Shown: positions 53,459 to 62,498, numbered from the stretch's first letter. The stretch is 64,000 nt of DNA from Negadavirga shengliensis (GCF_042652345.1 NZ_JBHSJJ010000006.1:300905-364904), one strand, 5' to 3'. Notes: generated from the sequence alone by a model not told the origin. Translations and numbers: made by a program.

Positions 53459-54385
53459 ATGAATGTTAAAGTTATCATCCTATTTATTTTTTTAGCCAAC
53501 ATGGCATTAGAAAAGCCCCTTATAGGACAAACTATTTCCAGGGAAGAGCTGATCTTCCTCACCTCTGAATGGGAGGGAGAAAGATTCCCTGACGGGAGGC
53601 CTAGAATTCCCGATGAACTCCTGGAAAGAGCAAAGCATATCATGATAGATGACGCCTGGACGGTTTTAAAAAATGAAGGTTACCTGAATCAATACGAAGG
53701 AGGGTGGAAAACCGTAAATGATACCCTTATGACGGGCCGTGCGGTGACTGCCATGTATATGCCCAGCCGGCCTGATGTAGAAAAGAACATCAAATCAAGA
53801 GGTGCCAGTCAAGGCAGGAAAGGAAATACCAACGCCTGGCCTATCGACATCCTTACACAAGGGGATCTTTATGTAGCGGATGCTTTTGGGAAGATCAGTG
53901 GGGGAGGGATCATGGGTGCTACACTGGCGACTTCTATCTTGAGCAAATCCGGCAATGGCGTGGTTTTCGACGGCGCTGCAAGAGATCTGCAGGAAATAAG
54001 GAACATCCCCGGGTTCAATGCATTTGTAAGGGATTTCCACCCTTCTTTTACGGAGGAGATGGTGCTTATGGGGTTGAACACCCCCATCCGTATCGGGAAT
54101 GCCATGGTCCTGCCTGGTGACCTTGTCATCGCCACGATAGAAGGTGTACTGTTTGTGCCTGCACATTTAGCAGAGGAGGTGGTAAGCGTTTCTGAATTTG
54201 TGATCCGTAAAGATCAATTCGGTTTTGAAATGGTGCGCACCAACAGGTACAGCACAGGGGAAATCGACAGCCAGTGGACGGATGAAATAAAAACAGCCTT
54301 TCTGGAATGGCTAAAAGAGCACCCTGAACTGGGCACCATGACCCGTCAGGAGCTGGATCAAATCATGAGCAAGAGGACCTGGTAA
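53459..54385 (+). CDS. Exported RraA-like protein (HMG aldolase/methyltransferase-like fold)
   Basis: 308 residues. A signal peptide (VIILFIFLANMALEKPLIGQ) is followed by a long N-terminal extension and the RraA core: TVNDTLMTGRAVTAMYM, QGDLYVADAFGKISGGGIMG, ATLATSILSKSGNGVVFDGA, ARDLQEIRNI, VMVLPGDLVIATIEGVLF-like strands and VPAHLAEEVV. RraA-like proteins are usually cytosolic aldolases or decarboxylases of 4-hydroxy-4-methyl-2-oxoglutarate and relatives, or RNase E inhibitors. Export is unusual. A place in an oxidative sugar-acid pathway with the neighbours is likely. Confidence 0.82.
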   Translation: MNVKVIILFIFLANMALEKPLIGQTISREELIFLTSEWEGERFPDGRPRIPDELLERAKHIMIDDAWTVLKNEGYLNQYEGGWKTVNDTLMTGRAVTAMYMPSRPDVEKNIKSRGASQGRKGNTNAWPIDILTQGDLYVADAFGKISGGGIMGATLATSILSKSGNGVVFDGAARDLQEIRNIPGFNAFVRDFHPSFTEEMVLMGLNTPIRIGNAMVLPGDLVIATIEGVLFVPAHLAEEVVSVSEFVIRKDQFGFEMVRTNRYSTGEIDSQWTDEIKTAFLEWLKEHPELGTMTRQELDQIMSKRTW

Positions 54386-54443
54386 TTTCAATAGACGTCA
54401 GGTAGAAGTGTTGTGTCACGTCTACTTTGGCACATGCCCAGCG

Positions 54444-54541
54444 CACCCCTATCCTCCCGGATCCGCCAGCCGGCGGACCGGGACAGGCTCTAAAGGGGTA
54501 ATCCTGCGCGCTGTCTTCCCCTTTAGGGGAGGATAGGGGTG
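54444..54541. repeat. Large nested inverted repeat
   Basis: CACCCCTATCCTCCC (54444-54458) pairs with the reverse complement at 54527-54541. Inside, CTAAAGGGG (54490-54498) pairs with CCCCTTTAG (54518-54526), and a GC-rich segment GCCAGCCGGCGG lies between. It is a strong cruciform-like structure between convergent genes. It could serve as bidirectional terminator or be a REP/MITE-type element. Confidence 0.6.
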
Positions 54542-54609
54542 AGCGAAGGGAGGTGCCATTAATATGTGATACTACACTAATTTCATCCTAATGGAAGTGT
54601 TTCCACAGA

Positions 54610-56541
54610 TTACAGGTATTGCACAAAGCCTTCTTTGTTGGTCCGGATTTTAAAAACCTTGCTGTAACTGACAATATAGAGGGTTTTCATATCATCATCG
54701 CCGAAGCATAGGCTAACCGGAAAAGAAGGCATGTTGATCATCCCTACAAAACTGCCTTCTTTATCAAAAATCTGCACGCCATAATAAGAGGCGACATAAA
54801 TATTGCCCTCCTTGTCTATGGCCATGCCATCAGCGCCTGACGACCTGCCTTTTCTGTCCAGCACATCAGCTGTCAACAGCACTTTGGCAAATTGCCGGCC
54901 GTTGCTGATGGTCCCGTCTTCCTGAACATCATAAGCCCAGATGTAGTTGTCTTTGTCACTTTGAACCGGATACCAGGATTCCTTGTCATAGCAGTTATTG
55001 ATATAAAGGGTTTTTCCATCAGGAGACAATAAAATACCATTTGGCATGGCAAATTCATTGGGTTCAGTAATCCTTTTTACCTCTCCTTTTGGAGAGACGT
55101 AGTAGACCGCCCTTCCGGGTTGATACTTTTCCGCTTCCATGGTAAACTGTGGATCGGTAAAATAAAATCCCCCTTTCGCGTCTGTTACCACATCGTTGGG
55201 GCCATCAATGGGTTTTCCGTCATATTTATCCGCCAGAACCCTCACCACGTGTCCTGAGGTAGTCATTTCCACCACCCGATGGCCCATCATGTCACAAACA
55301 ATCAGGTTTCCGTTATTATAGGGATAAAGTCCATTGGTCTGCATTTTTCCTTCCGTGATCGTCCTGTATTTTCCATCAGGGCTCATTTCTATGGTGGAAC
55401 TCTTCTTCGGATCACCATTGAAATCCTGATCGAAATACATATTTGAAAAATATAATTTGCCGTTCATCCATTTTGGCCCTTCGGTAAAATTCAGCTCAGG
55501 TTCGGATTTTTTTCCATCTATTACCAGCTCCAGTTGGGAATCTTCAGGAATAAATGCATGATATGCCTGCAATTTTTCACGCTGCTTTTCCATATAATCG
55601 GGTCTGGAGGGCCAGAAAATATCCAGGACATCCACGCCAAATTCCCCGATTTCAGCGCCATGGACCATATTTCTCGGAATCCTTACCATATCACCCTTTT
55701 CCATCTGCCTTTTTTCGTCCATAAGGATTTCCTGGTTGGAGCCCCGAAGCACCATGCTGATCTGTTCTTCAGGATGGATATGATGGCCAAATCTGGCATC
55801 TGGCTCCATGGAGATAAAGCCCAGGAGCATGTCTTTGCCGGAAATCAGCCGGGAATAAGCTCCGGGCGCAAGTTCAGTAAGCTGTATGTCATATAAATCA
55901 TATACGGTATTGGGAACCAGGCTGGGCGACTGCACTGTCTCCACCCTTGATTCGGAAGGAGGATCGCTTACTCCTGCCTTTTGTAAGTAATCGGATCTTA
56001 AGGAACTGTTTACTTCCATAATTTTGGCGCCGTTAGTTCCTGCGGACAGAGCATAGCTGGCGCCTTTTTCAATAAGCATCAAGTCATTGCGGGGCGTTCC
56101 GCTATGAATGCCATCCGGAGCCTCTCTATCCAATGCAACCATCTGCATGGAAGCTCCATTGATAGTAACGGTGATTTCTCCTTCCATGACCAACACAATT
56201 TTTTCAGCGGTTGCAGGTTCTTCAGGAATTTTTGAATTTGGATCGAGATGCATGAAGGTACCCATCGTTGATTCTCCCCAAAAAATAACCCCATGGATTC
56301 CAGGATATAATTCTATGTTTCTAATGCTCTCAAGATTAGTGACCTTGCCAGGTTCCAGGTTGGAAGGAACGGCTGACTTGGGAACACCTTTTAATTCACG
56401 TTTTGTCAGCTGATATTGTTCGATGAGTGCCTGATTCTTTTGTCCCCATTCAGGAGCAGAAGATGTACACTGGATGAGTATAATAGGAACAGCCGCGAGC
56501 AATCCATGGAAAAATACTTTTGGAATAAAATTTAACGACAT
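54610..56541 (-). CDS. Bicupin / SMP-30 gluconolactonase fusion lipoprotein
   Basis: 643 residues with a lipoprotein-like signal (LLAAVPIILIQC). Two cupin domains occupy residues 70-310 (EKIVLVMEGEITVTINGA; FGHHIHPEEQISMVLRGSNQ). Then comes an SMP-30/gluconolactonase propeller from about 345: LNFTEGPKWMNGKLYFSNMY, DGPNDVVTDAKGGFYFTDPQ, NEFAMPNGILLSPDGKTLYI, GADGMAIDKEGNIYVASYYG. The metal ligands Glu and Asn of lactonases are in TEGP and GPND. The fusion fits hydrolysis of the lactone made by the PQQ dehydrogenase; that is inferred. Confidence 0.85.
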   Translation of the reverse strand: MSLNFIPKVFFHGLLAAVPIILIQCTSSAPEWGQKNQALIEQYQLTKRELKGVPKSAVPSNLEPGKVTNLESIRNIELYPGIHGVIFWGESTMGTFMHLDPNSKIPEEPATAEKIVLVMEGEITVTINGASMQMVALDREAPDGIHSGTPRNDLMLIEKGASYALSAGTNGAKIMEVNSSLRSDYLQKAGVSDPPSESRVETVQSPSLVPNTVYDLYDIQLTELAPGAYSRLISGKDMLLGFISMEPDARFGHHIHPEEQISMVLRGSNQEILMDEKRQMEKGDMVRIPRNMVHGAEIGEFGVDVLDIFWPSRPDYMEKQREKLQAYHAFIPEDSQLELVIDGKKSEPELNFTEGPKWMNGKLYFSNMYFDQDFNGDPKKSSTIEMSPDGKYRTITEGKMQTNGLYPYNNGNLIVCDMMGHRVVEMTTSGHVVRVLADKYDGKPIDGPNDVVTDAKGGFYFTDPQFTMEAEKYQPGRAVYYVSPKGEVKRITEPNEFAMPNGILLSPDGKTLYINNCYDKESWYPVQSDKDNYIWAYDVQEDGTISNGRQFAKVLLTADVLDRKGRSSGADGMAIDKEGNIYVASYYGVQIFDKEGSFVGMINMPSFPVSLCFGDDDMKTLYIVSYSKVFKIRTNKEGFVQYL

Positions 56542-56644
56542 AGGATAATAGGGATTTGTTAAGAGGCTAAAAAATAGCTATTTATATTCAAAAAAAGTAA
56601 TGGTGCACGTACTTCTTTAATATTGTTTGTCAATGAGAGTTTTT

Positions 56645-56824
56645 TCAGTTTACCTTGCAGACTTTCTCTAAAAACGGTACTCTCTCCAATCGCCAATCTT
56701 CATAATCTTTTTGGGTTAAGTATCCCAGTCCCAAAAGGACGTCAACAGAACAAATATAGCCTTTTTCGCAGATCAATGAATTGATTATCGAGGTGTTTTT
56801 CTTTTCTAATTCTTTGTTATTCAT
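56645..56824 (-). CDS. Small protein with N-terminal pattern of DUF-type partner of UPF0158
   Basis: 59 residues, ATG at 56822-56824 and stop at 56645. The pattern SLICEKGYICSVDVLLGLGY, then LTQKDYEDWRLERVPFLEKV and a short end CKVN, matches the first half of conserved proteins of about 110 residues with the motif EDWRxxRVPxLExVC. It appears cut short after the motif. It overlaps the end of the UPF0158 gene by 8 bp, so the two are translated together. Confidence 0.6.
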   Translation of the reverse strand: MNNKELEKKNTSIINSLICEKGYICSVDVLLGLGYLTQKDYEDWRLERVPFLEKVCKVN

Positions 56825-57260
56825 CCGTAAATTCCCGGTTATGCTGTTCGATCTGGTTTTTCACAAATTCTATTAGTCTATGGTCTTTAAAATCGAACCA
56901 TATTTGTCTGTATTCACCTGAATTATCAATCTCCCATTTGAAATTCCGGAGGGGTTTGGATTTATTCAGTGCTTTAAACAGTCTGTCCTGCAATTTTTGA
57001 TTATCAACTGTCTCGGCGAAATCAGCCATAATCGCGAAACTCTCCCGCGAGGTTATTTTTTCAAATTCGAAGTAGTCACCCCAATTTTCATCTAATTTGT
57101 CAAGTGTCTCTTGCCATGGTTCCGTCTCATGGCCAAACCAGTCAGCCTCGTTGAAATTTGGGGTTGTTTCAATTTCACCGGTTTTGAGGTGGTAAAAACA
57201 ACGCATTCCAAGGTCAAGATTTTCGGCTATTTCCCGTATTTGTTCTTCCGTTAATTTCAT
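56817..57260 (-). CDS. UPF0158 family protein
   Basis: 147 residues: KLTEEQIREIAENLDLGMRC, FYHLKTGEIETTPNFNEADW, the EKITSRESFAIMADFAETVD block, KLQDRLFKALNKSKPLRNFK and RQIWFDFKDHRLIEFVKNQI. These are the conserved blocks of the family, which is widespread and uncharacterised. The small gene downstream at 56645 overlaps it. The regular length suggests it is intact. Confidence 0.85.
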   Translation of the reverse strand: MKLTEEQIREIAENLDLGMRCFYHLKTGEIETTPNFNEADWFGHETEPWQETLDKLDENWGDYFEFEKITSRESFAIMADFAETVDNQKLQDRLFKALNKSKPLRNFKWEIDNSGEYRQIWFDFKDHRLIEFVKNQIEQHNREFTDE

Positions 57261-57290
57261 ATAGCGTCATTTTCTATGCTTGTGCAACAG

Positions 57291-57316
57291 GATTCAGCTT
57301 GGAGACGGCGGGCATT
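57291..57316. repeat. 26-bp repeat, copy 1
   Basis: An exact 26-base match to 62499-62524, starting GATTCAGCTTGGAGACG and ending GGCGGGCATT. Similar sequence of lower identity follows both copies (about 60 bp, with ATTTTCATA near the end). It may be the edge of a small dispersed element. Confidence 0.6.
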
Positions 57317-57393
57317 GGGACAAGCTTACTCCAGGCTTCTTAAAAATACAGATTTTCATAATTAAGAAATAAAAGCAACGATGATTTTCACTG

Positions 57394-57822
57394 TCATCTG
57401 ACCACCTCACTGACGAAGATGACGGGGCTTATATTGGTGTAATTGGGAAAATCCGACCTTATGGCGTCTCTATTTGGCCCAATGGCTGCCTGGTAATCGC
57501 TCAGGCTTTTTACATAGAAAGTGCCAATGGCCATAAACGGCAATGGCGTATTGGGAATACCGCTGGCAAGGCCTTTTTCAATGGTGTATTTTACCAAATT
57601 TGACCCTAAAAATCCGACCACCATAGGCATGTGCTTGGTTTCATAATACGCCATATCAAAGGTTTTGCCCTCCTCAAAGGGGTACATGACAGACACTTTG
57701 ATTAATCCTTTTTCCACAACAGCGGAGCTGTGCTTTTTAACTTTACGGGACTGCTCTTCTTGACCAAATGTGGCAAAACACGTGACCAGAAGTAAAAACG
57801 ATACAAAGAATGTAAATTTCAT
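57394..57822 (-). CDS. Exported EthD-family protein
   Basis: 142 residues from the start MKFTFFVSFLLLVTCFATFG at 57822, a signal peptide; an upstream ATG at 57849 is in frame. The EthD core reads VSVMYPFEEGKTFDMAYYET, KHMPMVVGFLGSN, MAIGTFYVKSLSDYQAAIGP and FPNYTNISPVIFVSEVV. EthD-like proteins are small dimeric barrels linked to ether or aromatic degradation. A signal peptide is unusual for them. Confidence 0.85.
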   Translation of the reverse strand: MKFTFFVSFLLLVTCFATFGQEEQSRKVKKHSSAVVEKGLIKVSVMYPFEEGKTFDMAYYETKHMPMVVGFLGSNLVKYTIEKGLASGIPNTPLPFMAIGTFYVKSLSDYQAAIGPNRDAIRSDFPNYTNISPVIFVSEVVR

Positions 57823-58141
57823 GATAGACTTTTTAGTAATTGGATTCAAATGATGGACTTTTCAGTTTGCTCCTCATATCCTAAATGTCAAAAATAAACC
57901 GATATTTACAAAACCCTATTTTTCGATGAAAATAATCGAAAAAACCGATTTAAAGGTATGGAATGAAGGCAGCTCAAATGCTTCCTGAAAGCAAGGGAGC
58001 TACTAAATTTTACCGAAGTTAAAAAATTTTCACGTACTACTTAACTTTTCAAGGTTGTCATTCCTACAAAAGTAAGATCCTTTCCAATCCATAATTATTC
58101 TTGAGTTTTGTGTTATTTGTCCCCTACTATATTTTTTGTGG

Positions 58142-58369
58142 TTACAGTCTATATGTCATTACATGTCTCCTGGTTCCCGCCTTTTTTATAAAGCTGAAAC
58201 CCGCTTTTTCAAAAGTCATTATAAATCCCATAAACCGGTAGCTTGGCGAATCCGGCTCTACCGGATAGGCTCCCACATATTCAGCACCATTTTCTTTAGC
58301 ATATTTCATGGCTTGTTCGATAAGCCAGTCTATCAGGCCTTGATCTCTGAAGTCCCTGCTCGATTTCAT
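58142..58369 (-). pseudogene. C-terminal fragment of a GNAT acetyltransferase
   Basis: 75 residues that match only the end of a GNAT family: LIDWLIEQAMKYAKENGAEY, VGAYPVEPDSPSYRFMGFIM and TFEKAGFSFIKKAGTRRHVM. The acetyl-CoA-binding N-terminal half is missing and the DNA upstream (58370-58430) does not contain it. It is probably the remains of a gene lost by deletion next to the ECF41-type sigma factor gene. Confidence 0.75.
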
Positions 58370-58429
58370 CTTCTTTTTTTGTTCTTCTGATTTGTAGAGA
58401 AGACAAAGTGGCGTTGGAAACCGTGACAG

Positions 58430-59263
58430 TTAGAAGATGTTTTTTAGTTTTTTGGGGTCAACTATAGAGAATATCTGTTGGATCTTGCCTATGGGATCAA
58501 GTTGAAAAATGTGGCAGTTATAAACCCTGCCGTCTTGCCAAAAGCATATTGCAGGTCGGTGATTGAAGGTGTGGAAGCTGTGCTTTTTGCCCGTAAGAAA
58601 TCGCTGCCAAACATAGGTTAGCAAAGTTGCTGTAGCGTTTTTACCGGTTTCTACTGCTTTTACTACTTGTATCTTTTGGCCTTTATCGGCAGTCAGCCTG
58701 ATGTCTTCAACCAATAGATTTTCCAGGGCTTGAATGTTGATTTCACTTAAAGCAGTTTGGTATTTTTGAATGGTTTCGGTGTGGTTGTTCAAAGCAAAGC
58801 CGTCAAGGTCCCTGTTCAGCTTTTTCAGTTCCTTACTAGACCTTCTTAAGATTTGCCGGGAATTTTCTGTGGTGATGTCAAGCAATTCGGCTATTTCTTT
58901 ATGTGAATATGAAAATCCCTCTTTCAAAATGAAAACCGCCCGCTCTTTGGGCCCAAGGTTTTCGAGTAAAACCAACAGGGTATAGTTGAGGGTCTGTTCT
59001 TTTACAAGCTGGGTTTCGGCGTTGTCAAACGAAACAGGTTCGGGAAGCCATTCCCCGAAATTTTCCTTTTTACGGTGTTTGTTTTTAAAATTGATAGCTT
59101 GGTTTACAACGCTTTTTATAAGGAAATTAGCCTCGTTCCTGATATTCTTTTTATCGATTGTCAGGTATTTCAAGGTCACATCTTGCACTACGTCTTTTGC
59201 ATCCTCGTAAGAACCCACGATATTGTACGCATACGTCAACAGCTTAGAATGGATTTCTTGCAT
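58430..59263 (-). CDS. ECF41-type RNA polymerase sigma factor with SnoaL-like C-terminus
   Basis: 277 residues from MQEIHSKLLTYAYNIVGSYE at 59263; an upstream start at 59335 overlaps another fragment. Regions 2 and 4 are present (GSYEDAKDVVQDVTLKYL; AVFILKEGFSYSHKEIAELL, DITTENSRQILRRSSKEL). The linker has WLPEP, the ECF41 signature. The C-terminal NTF2/SnoaL-like domain contains TADKGQK where DGGGK is usual and ends VDPKKLKNIF where NPDKL is usual. In this group the C-terminal domain controls activity in place of an anti-sigma factor. No carboxymuconolactone decarboxylase or other usual partner is seen nearby. Confidence 0.87.
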   Translation of the reverse strand: MQEIHSKLLTYAYNIVGSYEDAKDVVQDVTLKYLTIDKKNIRNEANFLIKSVVNQAINFKNKHRKKENFGEWLPEPVSFDNAETQLVKEQTLNYTLLVLLENLGPKERAVFILKEGFSYSHKEIAELLDITTENSRQILRRSSKELKKLNRDLDGFALNNHTETIQKYQTALSEINIQALENLLVEDIRLTADKGQKIQVVKAVETGKNATATLLTYVWQRFLTGKKHSFHTFNHRPAICFWQDGRVYNCHIFQLDPIGKIQQIFSIVDPKKLKNIF

Positions 59264-59322
59264 TTTGTTTTCTTGATAAGACAATTCATCTGTTGATTTC
59301 GTGACAGATTTACAAGGAGGGT

Positions 59323-59580
59323 TCAATTTAAGCATACCTTTCTTTCATCTTCTGTTGGAACTTGGCGGAAATTCCGCCAAGTTAACTCCTTTGCCAACCC
59401 TCCCTCTTTCCAAATGTTTCGGATATGTTCCCCTATAGTCCTTCTAGCTTTACCGAATGGTTCAACTACCTGTTGCTCAGTAACCCATACAGTATCATGT
59501 TCGCCACCCAAAATGGTTTCGAAGTCATTGCTCCCTGGTTTGAAATCCACTATTTCAGAAATGAATTCACCTGTTTCCAT
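59323..59580 (-). pseudogene. N-terminal fragment of a RhuM-family protein
   Basis: 85 residues. TVWVTEQQVVEPFGKARRTI, then GEHIRNIWKEGGLAKELTWR and NFRQV match the start of RhuM/virulence proteins. Those continue for another 200 or more residues, but this one stops at DERKVCLN. It lies directly upstream of the sigma factor gene. It is a leftover of a phage-like or island gene. Confidence 0.7.
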
Positions 59581-59650
59581 ATTGGAAGATAAAGTTTTTC
59601 AAAATTATTCCGGGCCAGGTAAAGAAAAAATCCAAACCCCAATATTCCGG

Positions 59651-61129
59651 TTATCCAAGGTGCTTTTCAGAATGCCATGCCTTCATATGGTGCAAATGTG
59701 ATTCTAAGTAGGCTCCGGATTTGAAGAACTTATCATAAAATTCAATATCAAGGTGGTGGGCCTGGACAAATCCGGGCATCATAATAGTGCTGCGCAATCC
59801 TGGAAATTTCCCGAATTTGTTGTAGATATATTGGGCCACCTCAGACATGCAATCCACAAAATCCTGGCTGTACGGCTCCACCGTTTTCTTCACCTCTTGG
59901 CCGTCGCGCCAGGGACCGGATGGATTGGGTTTATAGGCTCCGTTTTCACCGAATTTTCTTTGTACAAAAACTTTTACGGCAGCGTGCATGTCCGGATAAA
60001 AAGGTGGGCAAAGCGACTCATACACTCCTTTGAGGCCAACCGGATTTGGGGTAACCCAGCGCTCGTCTTCCACAAACTCAAACCCAAGGCCCGCAATACC
60101 GTCCTTGATGCGGGCACCCATAATGCTCATATCGTCAAGACCACTAAAATAAAGGCCTCCCAAGCCCATCGCCTGAAGCATCAATACCATATTGTGCCCT
60201 TTGAAACCCGCTGCCAGGCAGGCACCTTCACTTACGATGGCCAACAACTCAGAAATTGGAAATCTCTTGTGTGAATCGAGCAGGCCGGATCGGACAAAGG
60301 GTTCGAGGTTTCCGGCAGGATTTCCGGTTTGCTCGTCCACCACCATAGCCCCGTGCCTTATCATCAAAGCCACGATTCCCAGGCATTCCTCAGCCGTATC
60401 GGCCACAGGCATAAACAGTGTGGAGCCCGGTTTGTTGGCCCACCAAAGGTTGGGCGGCAAAATATGGGGTGGTTCGGAGGGCAGATCCAGGCGGCCCGGT
60501 TTTATTCGCGCGGTTTGTTCCCGGCATACGGCCACGATGTGTTTCAAGGCATCTTCGCCGTTGTTCAATTCCTGCATGTCGGTGGGTTTGACATCGCGGG
60601 TGCGGGTGCAATAGCAACCATCGTCATCCGTAAAAAACAAAGCAGGAGTCCCCAATCCCGCAGCCGTCGGGGCTGTGCGACCGGTAAAGCGCAGGGTAAA
60701 CTCCGCGTGGGAGGTGGGTACGGCCGGGGAAAATGGCACCCCGAAATTCCATCCCGAAACGCCTGTAGCTGCGGCCACCAAGAGCATTTGCTCTATTTCG
60801 GAAAGCGGTACCGGCTCCTTTTCGGAACGGTACGCCAGCGGCCCGGACGGGATTTCCATGCCCAGGCCAAATCTGCGGGCACGCCTGCCGAACAGGGCAT
60901 TCAGAAATGGAAATTGCAATAAATCAGAAAGGGCATGTGATGCATTCATTTTATTTGGTGTTTTAGCTTCATCCCGATTGTTTAAAAACTCCGATTCATC
61001 CTTTCTTGTATCGTCCAAAAAAGGCGTTATTCCCCAAAAAGGCAGAGCGGCCAAGGCAGCAGACGATTTCACGAATTGCCTCCGCTCTATTTCTATATTT
61101 TTGCGACCTTTTGAATTTTTCTTTTCCAT
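59651..61129 (-). CDS. Tat-signal protein, possibly nitroreductase-like
   Basis: 492 residues with a Tat signal (ERRQFVKSSAALAALPFWGI). The segment RRARRFGLGMEIPSGPLAYR, then PVPLSEIEQMLLVAAATGVS and GWNFGVPFSP resembles the start of nitroreductase-like FMN proteins (RRSxRxF and the buried helix). Another conserved-looking part is LMIRHGAMVVDEQTGNPAGN. The family is not firmly recognised. It should be exported with a bound cofactor. The next gene upstream (61198) is on the same strand with a small gap. Confidence 0.5.
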   Translation of the reverse strand: MEKKNSKGRKNIEIERRQFVKSSAALAALPFWGITPFLDDTRKDESEFLNNRDEAKTPNKMNASHALSDLLQFPFLNALFGRRARRFGLGMEIPSGPLAYRSEKEPVPLSEIEQMLLVAAATGVSGWNFGVPFSPAVPTSHAEFTLRFTGRTAPTAAGLGTPALFFTDDDGCYCTRTRDVKPTDMQELNNGEDALKHIVAVCREQTARIKPGRLDLPSEPPHILPPNLWWANKPGSTLFMPVADTAEECLGIVALMIRHGAMVVDEQTGNPAGNLEPFVRSGLLDSHKRFPISELLAIVSEGACLAAGFKGHNMVLMLQAMGLGGLYFSGLDDMSIMGARIKDGIAGLGFEFVEDERWVTPNPVGLKGVYESLCPPFYPDMHAAVKVFVQRKFGENGAYKPNPSGPWRDGQEVKKTVEPYSQDFVDCMSEVAQYIYNKFGKFPGLRSTIMMPGFVQAHHLDIEFYDKFFKSGAYLESHLHHMKAWHSEKHLG

Positions 61130-61197
61130 TTTTTACGAAAATGGGTGATAGAAATTACCGCATGACCATAATGGATAAAGAGCCCACTCACCTGTAA

Positions 61198-61464
61198 TTA
61201 TCTTGCCCCACTTTCAGGAAGCCCCATCGCATGCTCAGTCATGACAGGAAAGTAATGCTGTGTACTTGCATCACTCAGTTTTCCATCAAGGTATTCACTA
61301 AGTTGACCAATAGAAGGAGCCTCATACAGGCATACCGCTTCTTTCATGTCAGTTGCCGGATAAAACTGATGGACGTGTAGATGTTCCGGAAGCGGAAACA
61401 CTTCCTTTGCACATTGCTGGAATTTATCAGCATCATGGATCTCATGTTGAATTGCAATAAACAT
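61198..61464 (-). CDS. Small protein with ferredoxin-like (DUF4242-type) pattern
   Basis: 88 residues: MFIAIQHEIHDADKFQQCAK, LPEHLHVHQFYPATDMKEAV, CLYEAPSIGQLSEYLDGKLS and QHYFPVMTEHAMGL. The order beta-alpha-beta-beta-alpha-beta and the repeated His residues suggest a small alpha/beta barrel like the DUF4242/DUF3303-type proteins. The assignment is tentative. It precedes the Tat protein gene on the same strand. Confidence 0.6.
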   Translation of the reverse strand: MFIAIQHEIHDADKFQQCAKEVFPLPEHLHVHQFYPATDMKEAVCLYEAPSIGQLSEYLDGKLSDASTQHYFPVMTEHAMGLPESGAR

Positions 61465-61563
61465 AGTAATTTTCTTTTGGTTAATGTATTTGCAAATTTA
61501 AAAGCAATGGGAAGGCCCTGCCTTGCTCTGCAGTTTAAAAAATGTTCTATTAAGTTATTTTTG

Positions 61564-62424
61564 TCAAGAGGTCTTTTTTCTGTATGCTAAAGGTGTGCAT
61601 CCAAGCTCAGTTTTAAACTCCCGGCTGAAATGAGAAGTATTTTGGAAGCCACTGTCAAAGACGATTTCGGTAACGGGCTTATCGGTATGTTTAAGGAGGT
61701 ATTGACTATAGCTGAGTCGCTTTTTTTTGAGCCACCTACCGGGTGTTGTGCCAAATGTTTCTTTAAAATCGCTTTTGAATGCGGACAGGCTGCGTCCGGC
61801 AAGTCTTGCATATTCTTCGAGGGTCATTGGGTAATAAAAATTATCCTCCATCAATTCCAAAAGTGAGGGGCTCCCTGTTTTACACAATCTACAAAAATAT
61901 CCTGTAAGGTTTTTATTGTAATTCTGGGAAGCGGTAACCATTACAAGCTCTTTAAATTTTAGTTCCAGAAGTTTGTCCCCCGGTTTGTCTTTTTCGGATA
62001 AGTAGGATAGAAAAGACTGAAAATAAGCAGCCAGTAATTTGTCCGGCTCTATGGGAAAAAGTGAATCCCGATCAATGGAATCTTCAGTATCCGTTAGTTC
62101 AATCCGGTTTTCAAGCAATACTGATCTTATAAATTCATCTGCTACAAACAAAACCACAGCACAGAAATCTTTGTCAAAATATTGAATAACAGAATGTGCA
62201 CCCTTTCGGATAAACAGACAGTCTCCTTTTTGTACAAGGATTTCCCGGTTGCGGGTAAACCATTTTTTCTGCCCGCTGATCACATATATATAGTAGTTTT
62301 GATGGGACCAAATATCGTATCGGGTTTCACTTAGCGGACATTGATACTCAGCCAGCAGCAATTCATTGACCTGGAGCCGTATGGAAGATGGGTTGTTTTG
62401 AATAAAATCATAAAAGCTGTCCAT
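61564..62424 (-). CDS. AraC-family transcriptional regulator
   Basis: 286 residues. The N-terminal part is a cupin-like sensor (WSHQNYYIYVISGQKKWFTR, LVQKGDCLFIRKGAHSVIQY). The C-terminal HTH pair is complete: YPMTLEEYARLAGRSLSAFK, then FKETFGTTPGRWLKKKRL and KPVTEIVFDSGFQNTSHFSR ending ELGCTPLAYR. It probably controls the neighbouring genes at 59651-61464 in response to a small molecule; this is inference from place. The gap to the next gene contains a repeat and hairpins only. Confidence 0.9.
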   Translation of the reverse strand: MDSFYDFIQNNPSSIRLQVNELLLAEYQCPLSETRYDIWSHQNYYIYVISGQKKWFTRNREILVQKGDCLFIRKGAHSVIQYFDKDFCAVVLFVADEFIRSVLLENRIELTDTEDSIDRDSLFPIEPDKLLAAYFQSFLSYLSEKDKPGDKLLELKFKELVMVTASQNYNKNLTGYFCRLCKTGSPSLLELMEDNFYYPMTLEEYARLAGRSLSAFKSDFKETFGTTPGRWLKKKRLSYSQYLLKHTDKPVTEIVFDSGFQNTSHFSREFKTELGCTPLAYRKKTS

Positions 62425-62498
62425 ACTTACCGTTTTGTAATTTCACAGAAAATGTTTTGACGTTCTCCGTTTTGACTTAATAGCGTTGAGCATAACGT

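Noticed and set aside
59577..60922. Long plus-strand frames opposite the Tat protein gene
   Set aside because: Shadows of the minus-strand gene, whose frame has a Tat signal and consistent composition.
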